Of a stretch of 64,000 nt of DNA, positions 1 through 8,983 are shown in pieces (within the stretch, counting starts at the first letter, position 1; every line of letters starts with the position of its first letter). Below the pieces are notes generated by a model that did no database searches, had not been told where the DNA came from, and saw only the letters and a list, made by a program, of their open reading frames with translations. Position numbers and translations under genes: made by a program. Source of the stretch: Phoronis australis (taxonomy: Eukaryota; Phoronida; Phoronidae); contig NMRA01000255.1 in assembly GCA_002633005.1 (NCBI GenBank), forward strand, positions 415,196 to 479,195. The letters run 5' to 3'.

Positions 1-757
1 TTCAACTCAACGTAAGACAAAACTGTCTCTAATGTGATTAAGGATCTGAGACCATGTGGCTGATGTTAATAAAAAGTTGATTTTTTGAGAGAGATTGTGC
101 TTATAGCAGCTTTAATTAACGCTTCATTTTGTGGATTCGGAACTCAAAAAGGGCCCAGTTTCAAACAAAATTCTCCAATGCGTATTTGATAGGTTTTGGG
201 GTTGAAAAGATGCTGATTCAAAGCCGTTTGTAGGATTTAAAACCCTCAAAGGGATTATGTTGAGAAAGTAAACCTGTATACGATTAAAAGCAAAAGGCTT
301 AATGCAATTTTTTTTCTTTGCGGTAAAATGAGGCAAAATACAACTATAAGTTGATTCTTCGAAAACCGTTTTCATTCTTCGAAATTCTCTTTCTCATGGA
401 AGATGATAATCGGAGTTTAGAGGGATAAAGTAAATTGTTATCTACAAGAGGCAGAAGCACAAATGAAGTCCGCAAGTCGTAACAGTATTGGTAAGTACTG
501 CAGTATTTTAAGTAGGGTGAAAACTGCTGATTTTTGTACTTTTTTCTAGTTTTTCAAGTATCCAGCTGCAAAAGTAAAATATGGAAAATTGACTTTGTAA
601 TCAGTTTTAACAAACATTGTGATAGGTTTTTGAAGCCTTTGTGCCATTATACTTGTTTTTATATTTTGTACATCCTGTGGAGCGGACTGTAGCGTACTCG
701 ACCTGGTTTTTCAAGCCCCCAATCAGGAAAAACTGTTGAGTGCAACTTCATGGTATA
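1..757. other. Non-coding stretch, nothing recognised
   Basis: AT-rich sequence with only short open frames that have no recognisable motifs. I see no exon with good splice borders, RNA gene or element termini. Confidence 0.4.
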
Positions 758-901
758 ATGGCGAGGTGTTGCGTTTGTGGTGGTTGTGACAATTTTGTAT
801 TTGACCACGCTGTGTCTCGTTTCACTTTCCCTCGAGACATCGGAGAAGCGAGGATATGGCATCATTTTGTACGAGAAACTCTCGTATTTGGATGGTCATG
901 A
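758..901 (+). pseudogene. THAP-type zinc finger fragment
   Basis: A 47-codon open frame starts MARCCVCGGC and continues with SRFTFPRD, then WHHFVRETLVFGW, before a TGA. A Cys-x2-4-Cys start, an RFP-x-D-like core and a Trp about 30 residues later match the first half of the THAP DNA-binding domain, which is found in P-element-like transposases and animal transcription factors. The second Cys-x2-His half and the AVPTIF-like end are not seen in any frame downstream, so this is probably a dead transposon or gene fragment. A more decayed relative lies at 40,272-40,370 and similarity continues for about 200 bp beyond both, so this is a dispersed repeat. The THAP assignment is from motif recognition only. 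Confidence 0.5.
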
Positions 902-1128
902 CACACTGTAGTCTACTGGCGCTGGGCACGTTAATGCGTCACACTGATCATGTCCACGGAGTTAAAACATTTTCGATTGAAGTCGCTTTTCTTCTGTGTT
1001 CTCGTTTTTTTGATATTGAATGCGATTATAATAAGCAATGCTATTAATTTAAAGGAAGGCTCAATGATGCTGACAATGATGTCACCTGTCAAAACAAGGT
1101 AAAAGGTAGCTTTAAGTACTTTAAAGGG
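902..1128 (+). repeat. Dispersed repeat following THAP fragment
   Basis: Similar, with many substitutions and small gaps, to about 40,380-40,605, which also follows a THAP-like fragment. The two appear to be remnants of one element. No open frame is conserved between them. Confidence 0.45.
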
Positions 1129-1780
1129 TGTTCAATAATTCCAGTTTTGGCCGAAAAGCGCATTTTGGAGATTGTTTTGAGTGGGATTGACATCTTATTT
1201 GCTTTGACGAGAATTATAACACAGCAAAATTTGATGTGCTTTCACAAAGTTTGTGATTTTGTTACACATCACCGATTCCTCACGATGGGTAGCATTCAAA
1301 CTATCTGTTTTGTTGTTAGGGTCGAAAGCAGTGTGTAGGCGTGGTGGCGATCAGTGCCAACTTGGACAAACTAAGTGTGCGCGTTATTCTCGTAATTAAT
1401 GTCTATGCAACGTTATAACGCGTTTTGTAAGTACCTTTATTATTACCCGTAGTTTGGTGTTTGGTTGAGTACGCATTTAGAATACAATGACGTCACGTCA
1501 GGTAATAAAATTCGCGTTTATTCAGTGACGTGTGCACTTACACTGCGGGATTCTTGCACACACTTCCATACCCGTTAAAACAACACGTCTGAGATCCACT
1601 GAAATCATTGTGATTGTAGTTCTCCATAACTCAAATTCAAAGTCTCATCTTTTTGGGCATCTTCTTGAAATTATTAGGAGGAGATTTACTTTGGGTTACT
1701 TCGTGTACATATAAAAACAGTCTCCACCGATAACCGCTGTCGTCGAAGGTCTTGCAACACGTGCATGTAGCTGACGACTC
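1129..1780. other. Non-coding stretch, nothing recognised
   Basis: AT-rich; the open frames are about 60 codons or shorter and show no family motifs or conserved copy elsewhere in the window. Confidence 0.35.
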
Positions 1781-1789
1781 CTAGACATG

Positions 1790-1990
1790 TAACCTGTGTA
1801 GCGATTAGAGCACTGGACTGACAATCTAATGGTCTCTCGTTCTATTCCAGACTGCGCCAAGAAAAAGTGCCCATCATCGACTACTATGAGTGTTCCATAC
1901 ACACTTCTAAGAACGCTGTGACCTGAAGATGGCAGGAGAAGTGACCGACCGAAACGTCGTACTCATGAAAATAGGCTCGAGATTGGCGTA
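1790..1990 (+). repeat. tRNA-derived SINE-like element
   Basis: The first ~75 bases resemble a degenerate tRNA. An A-box-like segment (GCGATTAGAGCACTGGAC) is followed by an anticodon-arm-like stretch whose loop would read GAC (Val type), then a B-box-like TTCTATTCC. The following ~110 bases include TGACCGACCGAAACGTCGT, a type of tail common in animal SINE/LINE 3' ends. The mutated B box and missing acceptor-stem pairing argue against a working tRNA gene. Confidence 0.5.
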
Positions 1991-2278
1991 AACAGATACA
2001 TAGATTTTAGAAATGATGTCATGCAATGACCTGTTAAGCTAGATATCCAATGTTTGTTAGCACAACTTTCCCTAATGAAACATTCATATTATCCTCAATT
2101 TGAAGAAATTAAGCCCCCTACTAAGTTACAAATTATTTTCTATTTGAGGTCAATGTACGAACATAATAATTATTTGAAATTATGTTCATGAACAATTTAC
2201 TGATAACTGATGTTTTTTGTTTAAGGTACACACGGTTAACAAAATAACGGTTAATTACCTTTCGCCAGCGTCCTCTTA
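1991..2278. other. Intergenic spacer before unit A
   Basis: AT-rich, no features seen. It has no counterpart upstream of the second lectin gene, so it lies outside the duplicated unit. Confidence 0.4.
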
Positions 2279-2467
2279 CACACGACACAAGTCAACAAAC
2301 ACCGAACGGCGATTTCGAGGTTTTCATTTTGAGCGATAAAGCTCTTTAGCCAACTGAACTCTTTCAAGGCAGCATTCCCCGGGATACGAGATCACTTATA
2401 TTTAAAGGGCCGCACAGCCGTCAAACTGAGTCCTTCTCGACACGAGTTTTGCCACACTGATTCAATC
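2279..2467 (+). promoter_or_regulatory. Lectin A core promoter and 5' UTR
   Basis: A TATA-like box (TATATTTAAAG, 2,397-2,407) lies about 60-70 bases before the ATG at 2,468, giving a predicted 5' UTR of roughly 40 bases. The block CGACACAAGTCAACAAACAC onward is conserved in front of the paralogue at 22,093-22,295, and similarity stops abruptly upstream. The conserved ~190 bp is therefore all the promoter the two genes share. Confidence 0.6.
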
Positions 2468-2525
2468 ATGTTCTTGCTGAAGTATTTTCTCGGACTGTTT
2501 TCATTCGTATTTGTTTTTTACTGCG
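2468..2525 (+). CDS. Lectin A exon 1: signal peptide
   Basis: Codes 19 residues plus one base. A Lys is followed by a Phe/Leu/Val-rich core ending FYC, typical of secretion signals. The donor is G|GTAAG. The paralogue's exon 1 differs at one residue (Val to Leu). Confidence 0.8.
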
Positions 2526-5500
2526 GTAAGTTTGCGAGACGCTTACTTTTGGAGCTTCTCTCTGGAGTGTTTGGAGTCATGCGACTGTTATTCGCAACTG
2601 AACTTACTGTTTCATTGTAATTGTAACTTATGTGGGTCTCGGTTTTTAAGTTTGATGTCTGCTATTCAGTAGAGAGTAATAGATCTCAAAAAACGCGAGA
2701 CCTCTATAAGTGAGTATTATACATGTTTCAGAATAACCATGTACATGTACAGTAGAAGATGGTATTTATGAACATAAAGATTATTACTATCATCTACATC
2801 CAGTCGTAGAAAGTAAGCAAGCAGATTGATCGTGCTCTTGTACTCTTGAACTAGGCAAAAAGAGAGGAAGTAAAAGTTTGAATTTCTGTGTTGAAACTTC
2901 TAATTCCGAGCAATAATACTTGAGATTTTGGGGAACTGCGGGTTTAATTATAAGCGACACGATGTTTAAGAGTCAGATTGATGAGTTTTGGGACTGCGTT
3001 TTGTGCTGAAAACATGCGTATCACCGGAACAGCAAAACGGGGGTCCGTTTATTACCTAGGTAAAATGTTTTGTTACAGACCAAACGTTTGTAATATTCAG
3101 TCACGAAATTTAGTGCTTTCTTATATCAACGTAGGCTTCTCATGTTATTGTTCCGTATCTGAGCCTGTACAACTAATGCTTCACCAGGATATAATTACTC
3201 CCTCTACCGGTATAACGTACTTGTATTTTCTATGTACTTCGAAAAACAAAGGTTGGGTTTTGATAATTGGATTTTTTGATATAGAGCAAAATTATTTTAG
3301 CTTTCGACTGTTCAAAACATTCGCTAAATGGACCATCGGTTTTTGGGTAAGGCGATTTGTTACTTACGCCAGTGGTGCCCATTCTGTGCAGCGTTCTGTG
3401 TTGTTTTCTGTCAAAATGCCACATTTGCTAGCTCCGTTGGCCTTCTGCTATTCTTTTCAGGTGTTCATGCGGCGAACAAAGAGCACGCTGACTCGCCATT
3501 GACTAAAATCAACGTCTCCAAATCCAAACGCCAGGCCAGTGGTAAAAATTGCACGTAAACTATTACACAGCGTAATTTCGACCAGAATTGATTTGGACAA
3601 CTAGTATTGCACTAATAGCTGCTGTAAATCACGATCTTCCATCAAAAACTAACTTTTGATTTCCACCACTTAACGCTATAAAACTGGTCTCATATATTTG
3701 GTCTTTGCCCAGATGAGCTCCTCGGGTTTTCAAAGAAATGACAGCCTGAGACCATGCTCAGCGCAATAATTGACCAGTCGTAACAAACCAATTATTAAAC
3801 CAGGACTCGAGTAATAACGAACTAATAGGTCTAACCAAGCCCAGTAATCCTTAAAATTTGTGTAGAGAACAAGTTCACACCAGCTCCTTGCTCTACGAGG
3901 AATCAACCAATTTTTAAGGAAAGCAGGTTTAAAGAACTTTTATACTTCCGCTAACAAGTAGTTCCACTATCACAAAATGGTTCTTGTAGTTCGAATTGGT
4001 CTGTTGTTCCTCACATTCGTTGGTTAACTCTTCCAGAACGTTTAGTTATTTAGAAACACCAGCAGCATGATTAACAGACTTTTCAAATTAGTTCCATTTT
4101 TAGGATTGGTGAGGATTTCTATGACCGGTTGCATGAAACATTCCAAAAAGGACTAAACTAAGGTCCCTAAATCTTTTGCGTATTTGTTCGTTCTTTGCTG
4201 ACAGATGCAATACTTTTCTATCAGTTTATCTTTATTATGGGCTCCTCTTTGACATATGGCATTACTAAAAACTGCGCCTTTACAGTGGCAGATTTAGGAT
4301 GTCATAATTAACACTTTGTCTGGTAAACAATCGCGTAAAGCACGACTGTAGAGGTACATAGCGCCGAATAGGGAAGGTCGAAGGGGGTTGTCCCACTCCC
4401 GCTCAGGATAAAAATTTGTTTTTGCTTCTAAAAACAAGCATTTAACTTGATTTCTGAAGAATTATCAAAGAAAAACACTGAGAACATGTGTAAAACTGTA
4501 AAATCTGCATATACTACGGACTTGAACTCAGATAGTGCTCGCACATCCACTCCACCGCCAGACTCCCACTTACGGCGATGTATTGAGACATACCTGTTTA
4601 TGGCCCACAGCGTTTGCGCGCGAACCTGCTTCTTTCCGTATTGCTAATTACATGCGTTATATTTTGTGCAACCAGTTCGTAGCAAAAGTTGTAACTGTGT
4701 TTAAAATAGTCTTCAGTTACCGTTTTTCGAGTTGACATTAACTACGCGATTGCTTTGCAAATCGTCTTAATTAAAATGCTTTACAAAGAGAAAATTATGA
4801 GTTTCTGAATGATTCTCTAAGGCTTCGATTAAAATTTACATCTTACCACCAACTTCTGTTTCTTTATAGTCACTCAGCTTCCGTTTCCTTTGATGAAGTA
4901 CTTTTCTTCATTGGGCAGTGGAGTAAGCGACGGAAACGGAGTGGTAGTGCACGCACATATCGGCCGGGAGGGCTATACTTAGCCATAGTTACGATCGCAC
5001 CGCTGGTCTGAATCAGACACTTGAAATCGGGTCTGAGTCTCCCCACATACAGGCGCACACACAAACTCCACACATTGTTAAATCTTGCTTCAGCCGTGCA
5101 ATGTTAATTACCGGAGTTAATTGATAACTCAATATTTCCTCACCCTCTTCTTGTTTTATTTTTTTGCTGCAACCAAGAGGGAGGGGGCAGGCCCCCTGCC
5201 CTCCCGGAAGTCCGCCTATGCCTTAATTCAGTCAAAATAATTATAGACAAAGTCCTAAAATTGGGATCGTTGCATGAAAAGAACCCTCACTCATTTTCAA
5301 TAATATTGAGAATTTAACGTACAATTCGCCCTTGATTTGCATCCAAGCCAAAACGTGACTCAGTAATCAGACGCAAACAGCATAAGAAAGAACAGTTTCT
5401 TCACAATTCTACAAATACGCTGTAGATTTAGGGAACTTGTCGAGTCCCTTTTTGTACCTATTTTACACGACCGGGTACAGAGCGCTATTACATGTAAAAG

Positions 5501-8500
5501 TTGTGATGCAACCGTGTGTAGTTTAAGTGTCTATAAATCCACGTTTCGTTCAGGAAACGAAGTTTTGATTGAGGTTGCTTTTTCAATGTGCCATAATTCA
5601 ATTTGCTTCTGCTTACGTAGAAGAGAAGTGATATTTGGGTGTGGAAAGAACCGACAGTTCCTTAGTCCTTGAGACCATCCAACCGATGCATTGAATGACA
5701 CGTACTGTTAATTCAACTCATAGAGCCTTAACTCATGCATGGAAAATCCTTTCGAAACCCTACATTTGCCTGTAAACTGAGCGAGAAAAAATTTGAAACC
5801 GGTTTCATAATGTTAAGTAAGACTCAGTGATGGGAGGCGGGATTATTGCCGCTTCAAATAAGCTTAAACGGGATTTACTCCCCTTATTAACAACTCTCAT
5901 TAAACGACTAATCAAGAGCAAAGCAAAATTCTCTACCACTTCTCTTTTATTTACACGCATCCACAGTCCTTCTTCAAACGGTCTGCGAGCATTCAACCTT
6001 ACGCCTACGGTGTTCGCAGCCAAACACAGTCATACGTGTAGCATCTGCAGTTTACGGCAGGCAGAATCGTCGCACGTGCATCCACCCGTCAATGCGCACG
6101 ACTAATTGTGCATCGTCAAGTTCCCTTTCCGTTGTGCGCAACAGATGCGAGGGAAAACAATCTTGTGCCGTTTCTGCGTCAAACAGCGTCTTTGGAGACC
6201 CGTGTGTAGGCACTTTCAAATATCTGACCGTTTCGTACCAATGCGTGCCAAGTAAGTAAGAATTCATTGCTGTTTCCGCATTCCATAACTTATTGACACA
6301 GTATTACAATATAGACGAAAATACCCCGCTCACTTATAGTAAAAACCGAAACTTTGATTCCCATGCGCGCACACAGGGGGGCCCCATTTGGCGAAGTAGG
6401 CAAAAAGGTCCTAGAAAATGAGGCATAAGTCCATTAAACATGCGCAAACGCGGAATTCACAGTGGTGCCCCCGTTTTTTTAGTGCGCCCGCTTTTTTATT
6501 ACCGACAAGTGAGTCTGGTTGGATGCCGAAAAAATATTTTTACAATGTTTACGGTAACATACCCTACAAGTGCCAGGATCACAAATTTTCACTCCCTGAA
6601 GAAATAAGATTGTGTCTAAACTTTTATGGAAAGTCTAACTTTGCAACCATTGCAATGAGCTTTTCAGGGTACATTTCAAAGCTACAATTTATAGGGGTCG
6701 TTTGCCCAATTTTCATCTATCACAAAACCTGTAGGCCTATATGCAAATTTCGGATTGATAGTTGGAGTAACTAATTTATCACATCATCCTGAACTTTTAC
6801 TGACAACTGTACCAAATGGCACAAATGGTCCAATCAATTCATAAAGATGCATAATACTGGATAAATGAGTAACTAAATTCTTCACAGAAAATCTGAGGGA
6901 AACTTATTCCAAAATCTTTGTCTTTATAGTTTAGAACTATTATGCATAATTGTTTCCCTGGTCATTTATATAACCGGTGTTCTAGTTCATTTCAAATGTT
7001 ATGGCACTATTACATACTGCTATTTTTCGAATTTCGGTAAACTGTCGGTTTTTAGAATTAATTTTTGTTAAACCTGTCAGGTTTGCGAAATGATAATTAC
7101 TGATGATTTAACTTTTGCGTCTTGTATAATCAAACACCAAGAACCGATAAAAGCGTTTTCTAGTAATATTACAACCAGGAAGAGATCTACCGGCAATTAT
7201 GCAGAACAGTTTTAAAACGGCGGAGTTGCGAAACGTTTTAGACAGTAAATTCCATAATAACACCGGAACAAACGAAGGCAAACAAATTCCACACATGTGC
7301 GGCGCAACCTCATCGGCGCAAGATCGGAGTTGACATGCCAGGGATAGAGTTCTATGTTTTGAACAATTAGTGAGGAATGGATATTGCTAAGGGATTCTCC
7401 CGCCATTCGCGATCAGTGCTATTCTCTAAGATATTTCTATTCTCGTGTTCATTTACGTGGACTGTTCGTATCTAACTATGGAATTTTTATATTTTGGTTT
7501 TAAAACACATTTGACACATATTCAGTGTATCTAACTATTTTGGAAAATGTGCAGCAATGACGAAAGTCTCGTTGAGTCTCACGTGATTGATGCCGTGAAC
7601 TCTAGCGATCACTCCAAGCAATGTGGAATTGATGTTTCCCACTGGACATCGATGTCTGTTTATGTCCGGAGTTCAGTTTTCAGATTTAGTGCAACTTCTC
7701 AAAACAGAGGGGTGCAGGTGCACAACATAAGATTTTGTTGATATCATGTTTTTGCAGGAGGGAAATCTCGAGTTATGTGTGAACACGCCACTCTGTATCT
7801 TGCGTGCGCTAATCCAGAAGAAGTGTTGTCAATAACCTCGGCAATGTACGGTCGGAAAGACCGCCATACTTGCCCTCACAGGTATATCCGTACTACGAGT
7901 TGTGAGTCATCGCGTTCCTTATCTGTCGTGAGCAAGCTGTGCGATGGAAGACGAGTTTGTCACGTATCTGCGTCGAACAGAGTCTTTGGGGATCCTTGTG
8001 AAGGCACTTACAAATATCTAGCTGTGACATACCAATGTGTGTCAAGTAAGTTAATCCTTGAACATTGCTTCCAGGCTCTCAGAATGTTGCCTACGTTAGT
8101 CATCGAGTACGCTTGTCCTGCTTTCGCCAAAAATTTTGTTAAGAAAATGCGTTAATTGGCTTCTTGAGATGAGATGACCACGACATCTTGATTCATGCCA
8201 CAGTTGCGGGTACATGGAGTTTGCGTTAAGGGAATTCTTAATTGACGTCGTTTGATGGGTGACCACGACATCTTGGTATACGCTATAGTTGCAGATATAT
8301 GTTGAGTCATTTACTTAGAAAACCAGCATAAGGGTGTCGAAATCCCACTTCTCTTATACTCGGTGTCACAATAAGCTATTTAATAGCATGTACATTGAAC
8401 TAATTTGTTAGTTTCGCTAGAGGTCTAAAATAACATATTTACCAATAACTGCGCTTTTATTACGACATGCGTATCTTTTGCATTTACTGAAAGGCTTGCA

Positions 8501-8910
8501 GAGCATTTACATGTAAGCCTACACTTTGAAACAGGGAACTGCATCCGATTGTTAAACGGCTATTATTCCAGTCGTTGCGCCCCTTTAAAACATGCTCTCG
8601 TCCATCCAAGTTCCATTAAATAGCGTGTTTCTTGACTATTTTTTCTCTGGGCGGTTCTATTCATTGCGACACCAATTACAATGTTATCAGTTGGGTAGGC
8701 TCTGACTCTCCGACACGTACTGCTAGTCTGAGGAGTCCATCATCTAATGTATTAAGTACCTTTCTTGTCGTTTTAGGCAGTGCGGGTGCAAAACGCTCTC
8801 TTGAAGAGGAAGGTTTCGTTAGCGTGGACAAACGGCGAGCTAACTCATTTTTGACTGGTAACAAAGAAAAACGAGCCTGGGAGCAGCAGGAGTTAGATTT
8901 CTGGACGTGA
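2468..8910 (+). CDS. Secreted two-domain SUEL/rhamnose-binding lectin A (5 coding exons)
   Basis: Joining 2468-2525, 3461-3541, 5967-6251, 7758-8045 and 8777-8910 gives 846 nt, or 281 residues. All junctions are phase 1 with GT/AG borders. Residues 1-20 form a hydrophobic signal peptide (MFLLKYFLGLFSF...) and 21-47 a polar linker. Two SUEL-type galactose/rhamnose-binding lectin domains follow (about 53-139 and 149-235), then a basic tail (238-281). Each domain shows eight cysteines, the YGR motif and the DPC-x-GT-x-KYL signature known to shape the sugar pocket of this family, so binding of rhamnose or galactose outside the cell is likely. The family often acts in innate recognition or egg/gamete biology; the role here is unknown. 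An AATAAA lies 68 bases after the stop. Domain I has diverged from domain II and from both domains of the paralogue at 22,296-30,137. Family call is firm; exact joins are by eye. Confidence 0.82.
2526..3460 (+). other. Lectin A intron 1
   Basis: Phase-1 intron, GTAAG...TTTTCAG. It contains an open frame of 174 codons (2,978-3,502) that crosses the acceptor. In unit B the matching stretch is broken by stops and gaps, so the frame is not treated as coding. Confidence 0.6.
3461..3541 (+). CDS. Lectin A exon 2: linker
   Basis: 81 bases, phase 1 at both ends, coding VHAANKEHADSPL then a Lys/Ser-rich end. It probably spans the signal-peptidase site (around VHA-AN) and the start of the mature protein. 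Exon 2 of lectin B (23,284-23,364) has the same length and frame, which supports coding status. Confidence 0.7.
4125..5471. mobile_element. MITE copy split by a nested insertion
   Basis: The left end CCGGTTGCATGAAACATTCC and a degraded right end near 5,418-5,471 match the inverted termini of the family at 12,583-12,993 and 17,917-18,289. The internal text jumps from ACTAAAAACTGCGCC at about 4,277 to TTAATTCAGTCAAAATAATT at 5,223; these segments are adjacent in the intact copy at about 18,050. The gap is filled by another element. Confidence 0.6.
4283..5220 (+). mobile_element. CAGTGGCGGAT-type element, copy 1 (nested)
   Basis: Begins CAGTGGCAGATTTAGGATG and ends ...AGTCCGCCTATG. It shares its body with about 24,157-24,830 and, inverted, with 48,999-49,893. 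It includes a degraded tRNA-like module on the opposite strand (about 4,540-4,590). No long open frame, so non-autonomous. Confidence 0.55.
5967..6251 (+). CDS. Lectin A exon 3: SUEL domain I
   Basis: 285 bases, phase 1 both ends, acceptor CATCCACAG and donor A|GTAAGTAAG. Translation runs CEHSTLRLRC, then VASAVYGRQNRRTC, and SNSVFGDPCVGTFKYL, ending YQCVP. All eight SUEL cysteines and the YGR and DPC...KYL motifs are present. No frame from a Met covers it, so simple ORF calling misses it. It differs from domain II at many positions (VASAVYGR versus ITSAMYGR), unlike the near-identical pair in lectin B. Confidence 0.8.
6252..7757 (+). other. Lectin A intron 3
   Basis: The first ~100 bases match the start of lectin B intron 3 (26,941-27,100). 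The stretch from about 6,500 matches two places in unit B (about 25,330-26,650 and 27,690-29,015). No exon or element ends seen. Confidence 0.5.
7758..8045 (+). CDS. Lectin A exon 4: SUEL domain II
   Basis: 288 bases, phase 1 both ends, acceptor TTTTTGCAG and donor TCAA|GTAAGT. It codes CEHATLYLACANPEEVLSIT, then SAMYGRKDRHTC and FGDPCEGTYKYLAVTYQC. Eight cysteines plus the YGR and DPC motifs identify a SUEL lectin domain. It is very close to both domain exons of lectin B. Confidence 0.88.
8046..8776 (+). other. Lectin A intron 4
   Basis: GTAAGT...GTTTTAG. It matches the lectin B intron at 29,305-30,042 closely along its length. It contains two imperfect repeats of a phrase with CCACGACATCTTG (near 8,178 and 8,262). 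No exon seen. Confidence 0.55.
8777..8910 (+). CDS. Lectin A exon 5: basic C-terminal tail
   Basis: Codes 44 residues ending in TGA. The tail has three dibasic sites (AKR at 242-244, DKRR at 255-258, EKR at 268-270), which could be furin/prohormone-convertase sites. RRANSFL after the second site resembles the propeptide/Gla junction of vitamin K-dependent proteins, but the Cys and most of the Glu expected there are absent. In lectin B an in-frame TAA removes the last 14 residues. Function unknown. Confidence 0.7.
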
Positions 8911-8977
8911 ATTGTTGGTCATCGTCTGTGGTCGACAATCAGTGAATCTGGAACCCAATGAGTTTTAATGCATTTCA

Positions 8978-8983
8978 AATAAA
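8978..8983 (+). terminator. Lectin A polyadenylation signal
   Basis: AATAAA 68 bases after the stop codon. The hexamer is kept at the same place in lectin B (30,239-30,244). Confidence 0.55.

Larger units (their letters stand above)
3542..5966 (+). other. Lectin A intron 2 with nested elements
   Basis: Holds a MITE (about 4,125-5,471) split by a second element (about 4,283-5,220). From about 5,000 on it has no counterpart in unit B. No further exon was found. Confidence 0.5.

Noticed and set aside
1800-1875. Possible tRNA-Val gene
   Set aside because: B box altered and acceptor stem unpaired; SINE-type sequence continues directly downstream.
2978-3502. 174-codon open frame on the + strand
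   Set aside because: It lies in lectin A intron 1 and crosses the exon 2 acceptor in another frame. The matching stretch in unit B is broken by stops and indels.
6418-6774. 118-codon frame with relatives at 25,311-25,634 and 27,760-27,999
   Set aside because: Intron sequence repeated by duplication; the N-terminal parts differ completely and no family motif is visible.
7108-7330. Frame conserved three times (also at 25,985-26,221 and 28,349-28,585)
   Set aside because: The conservation comes from copying of intron sequence. In-frame changes include frameshifts and a stop in the unit A copy, and there is no good acceptor/donor pair.
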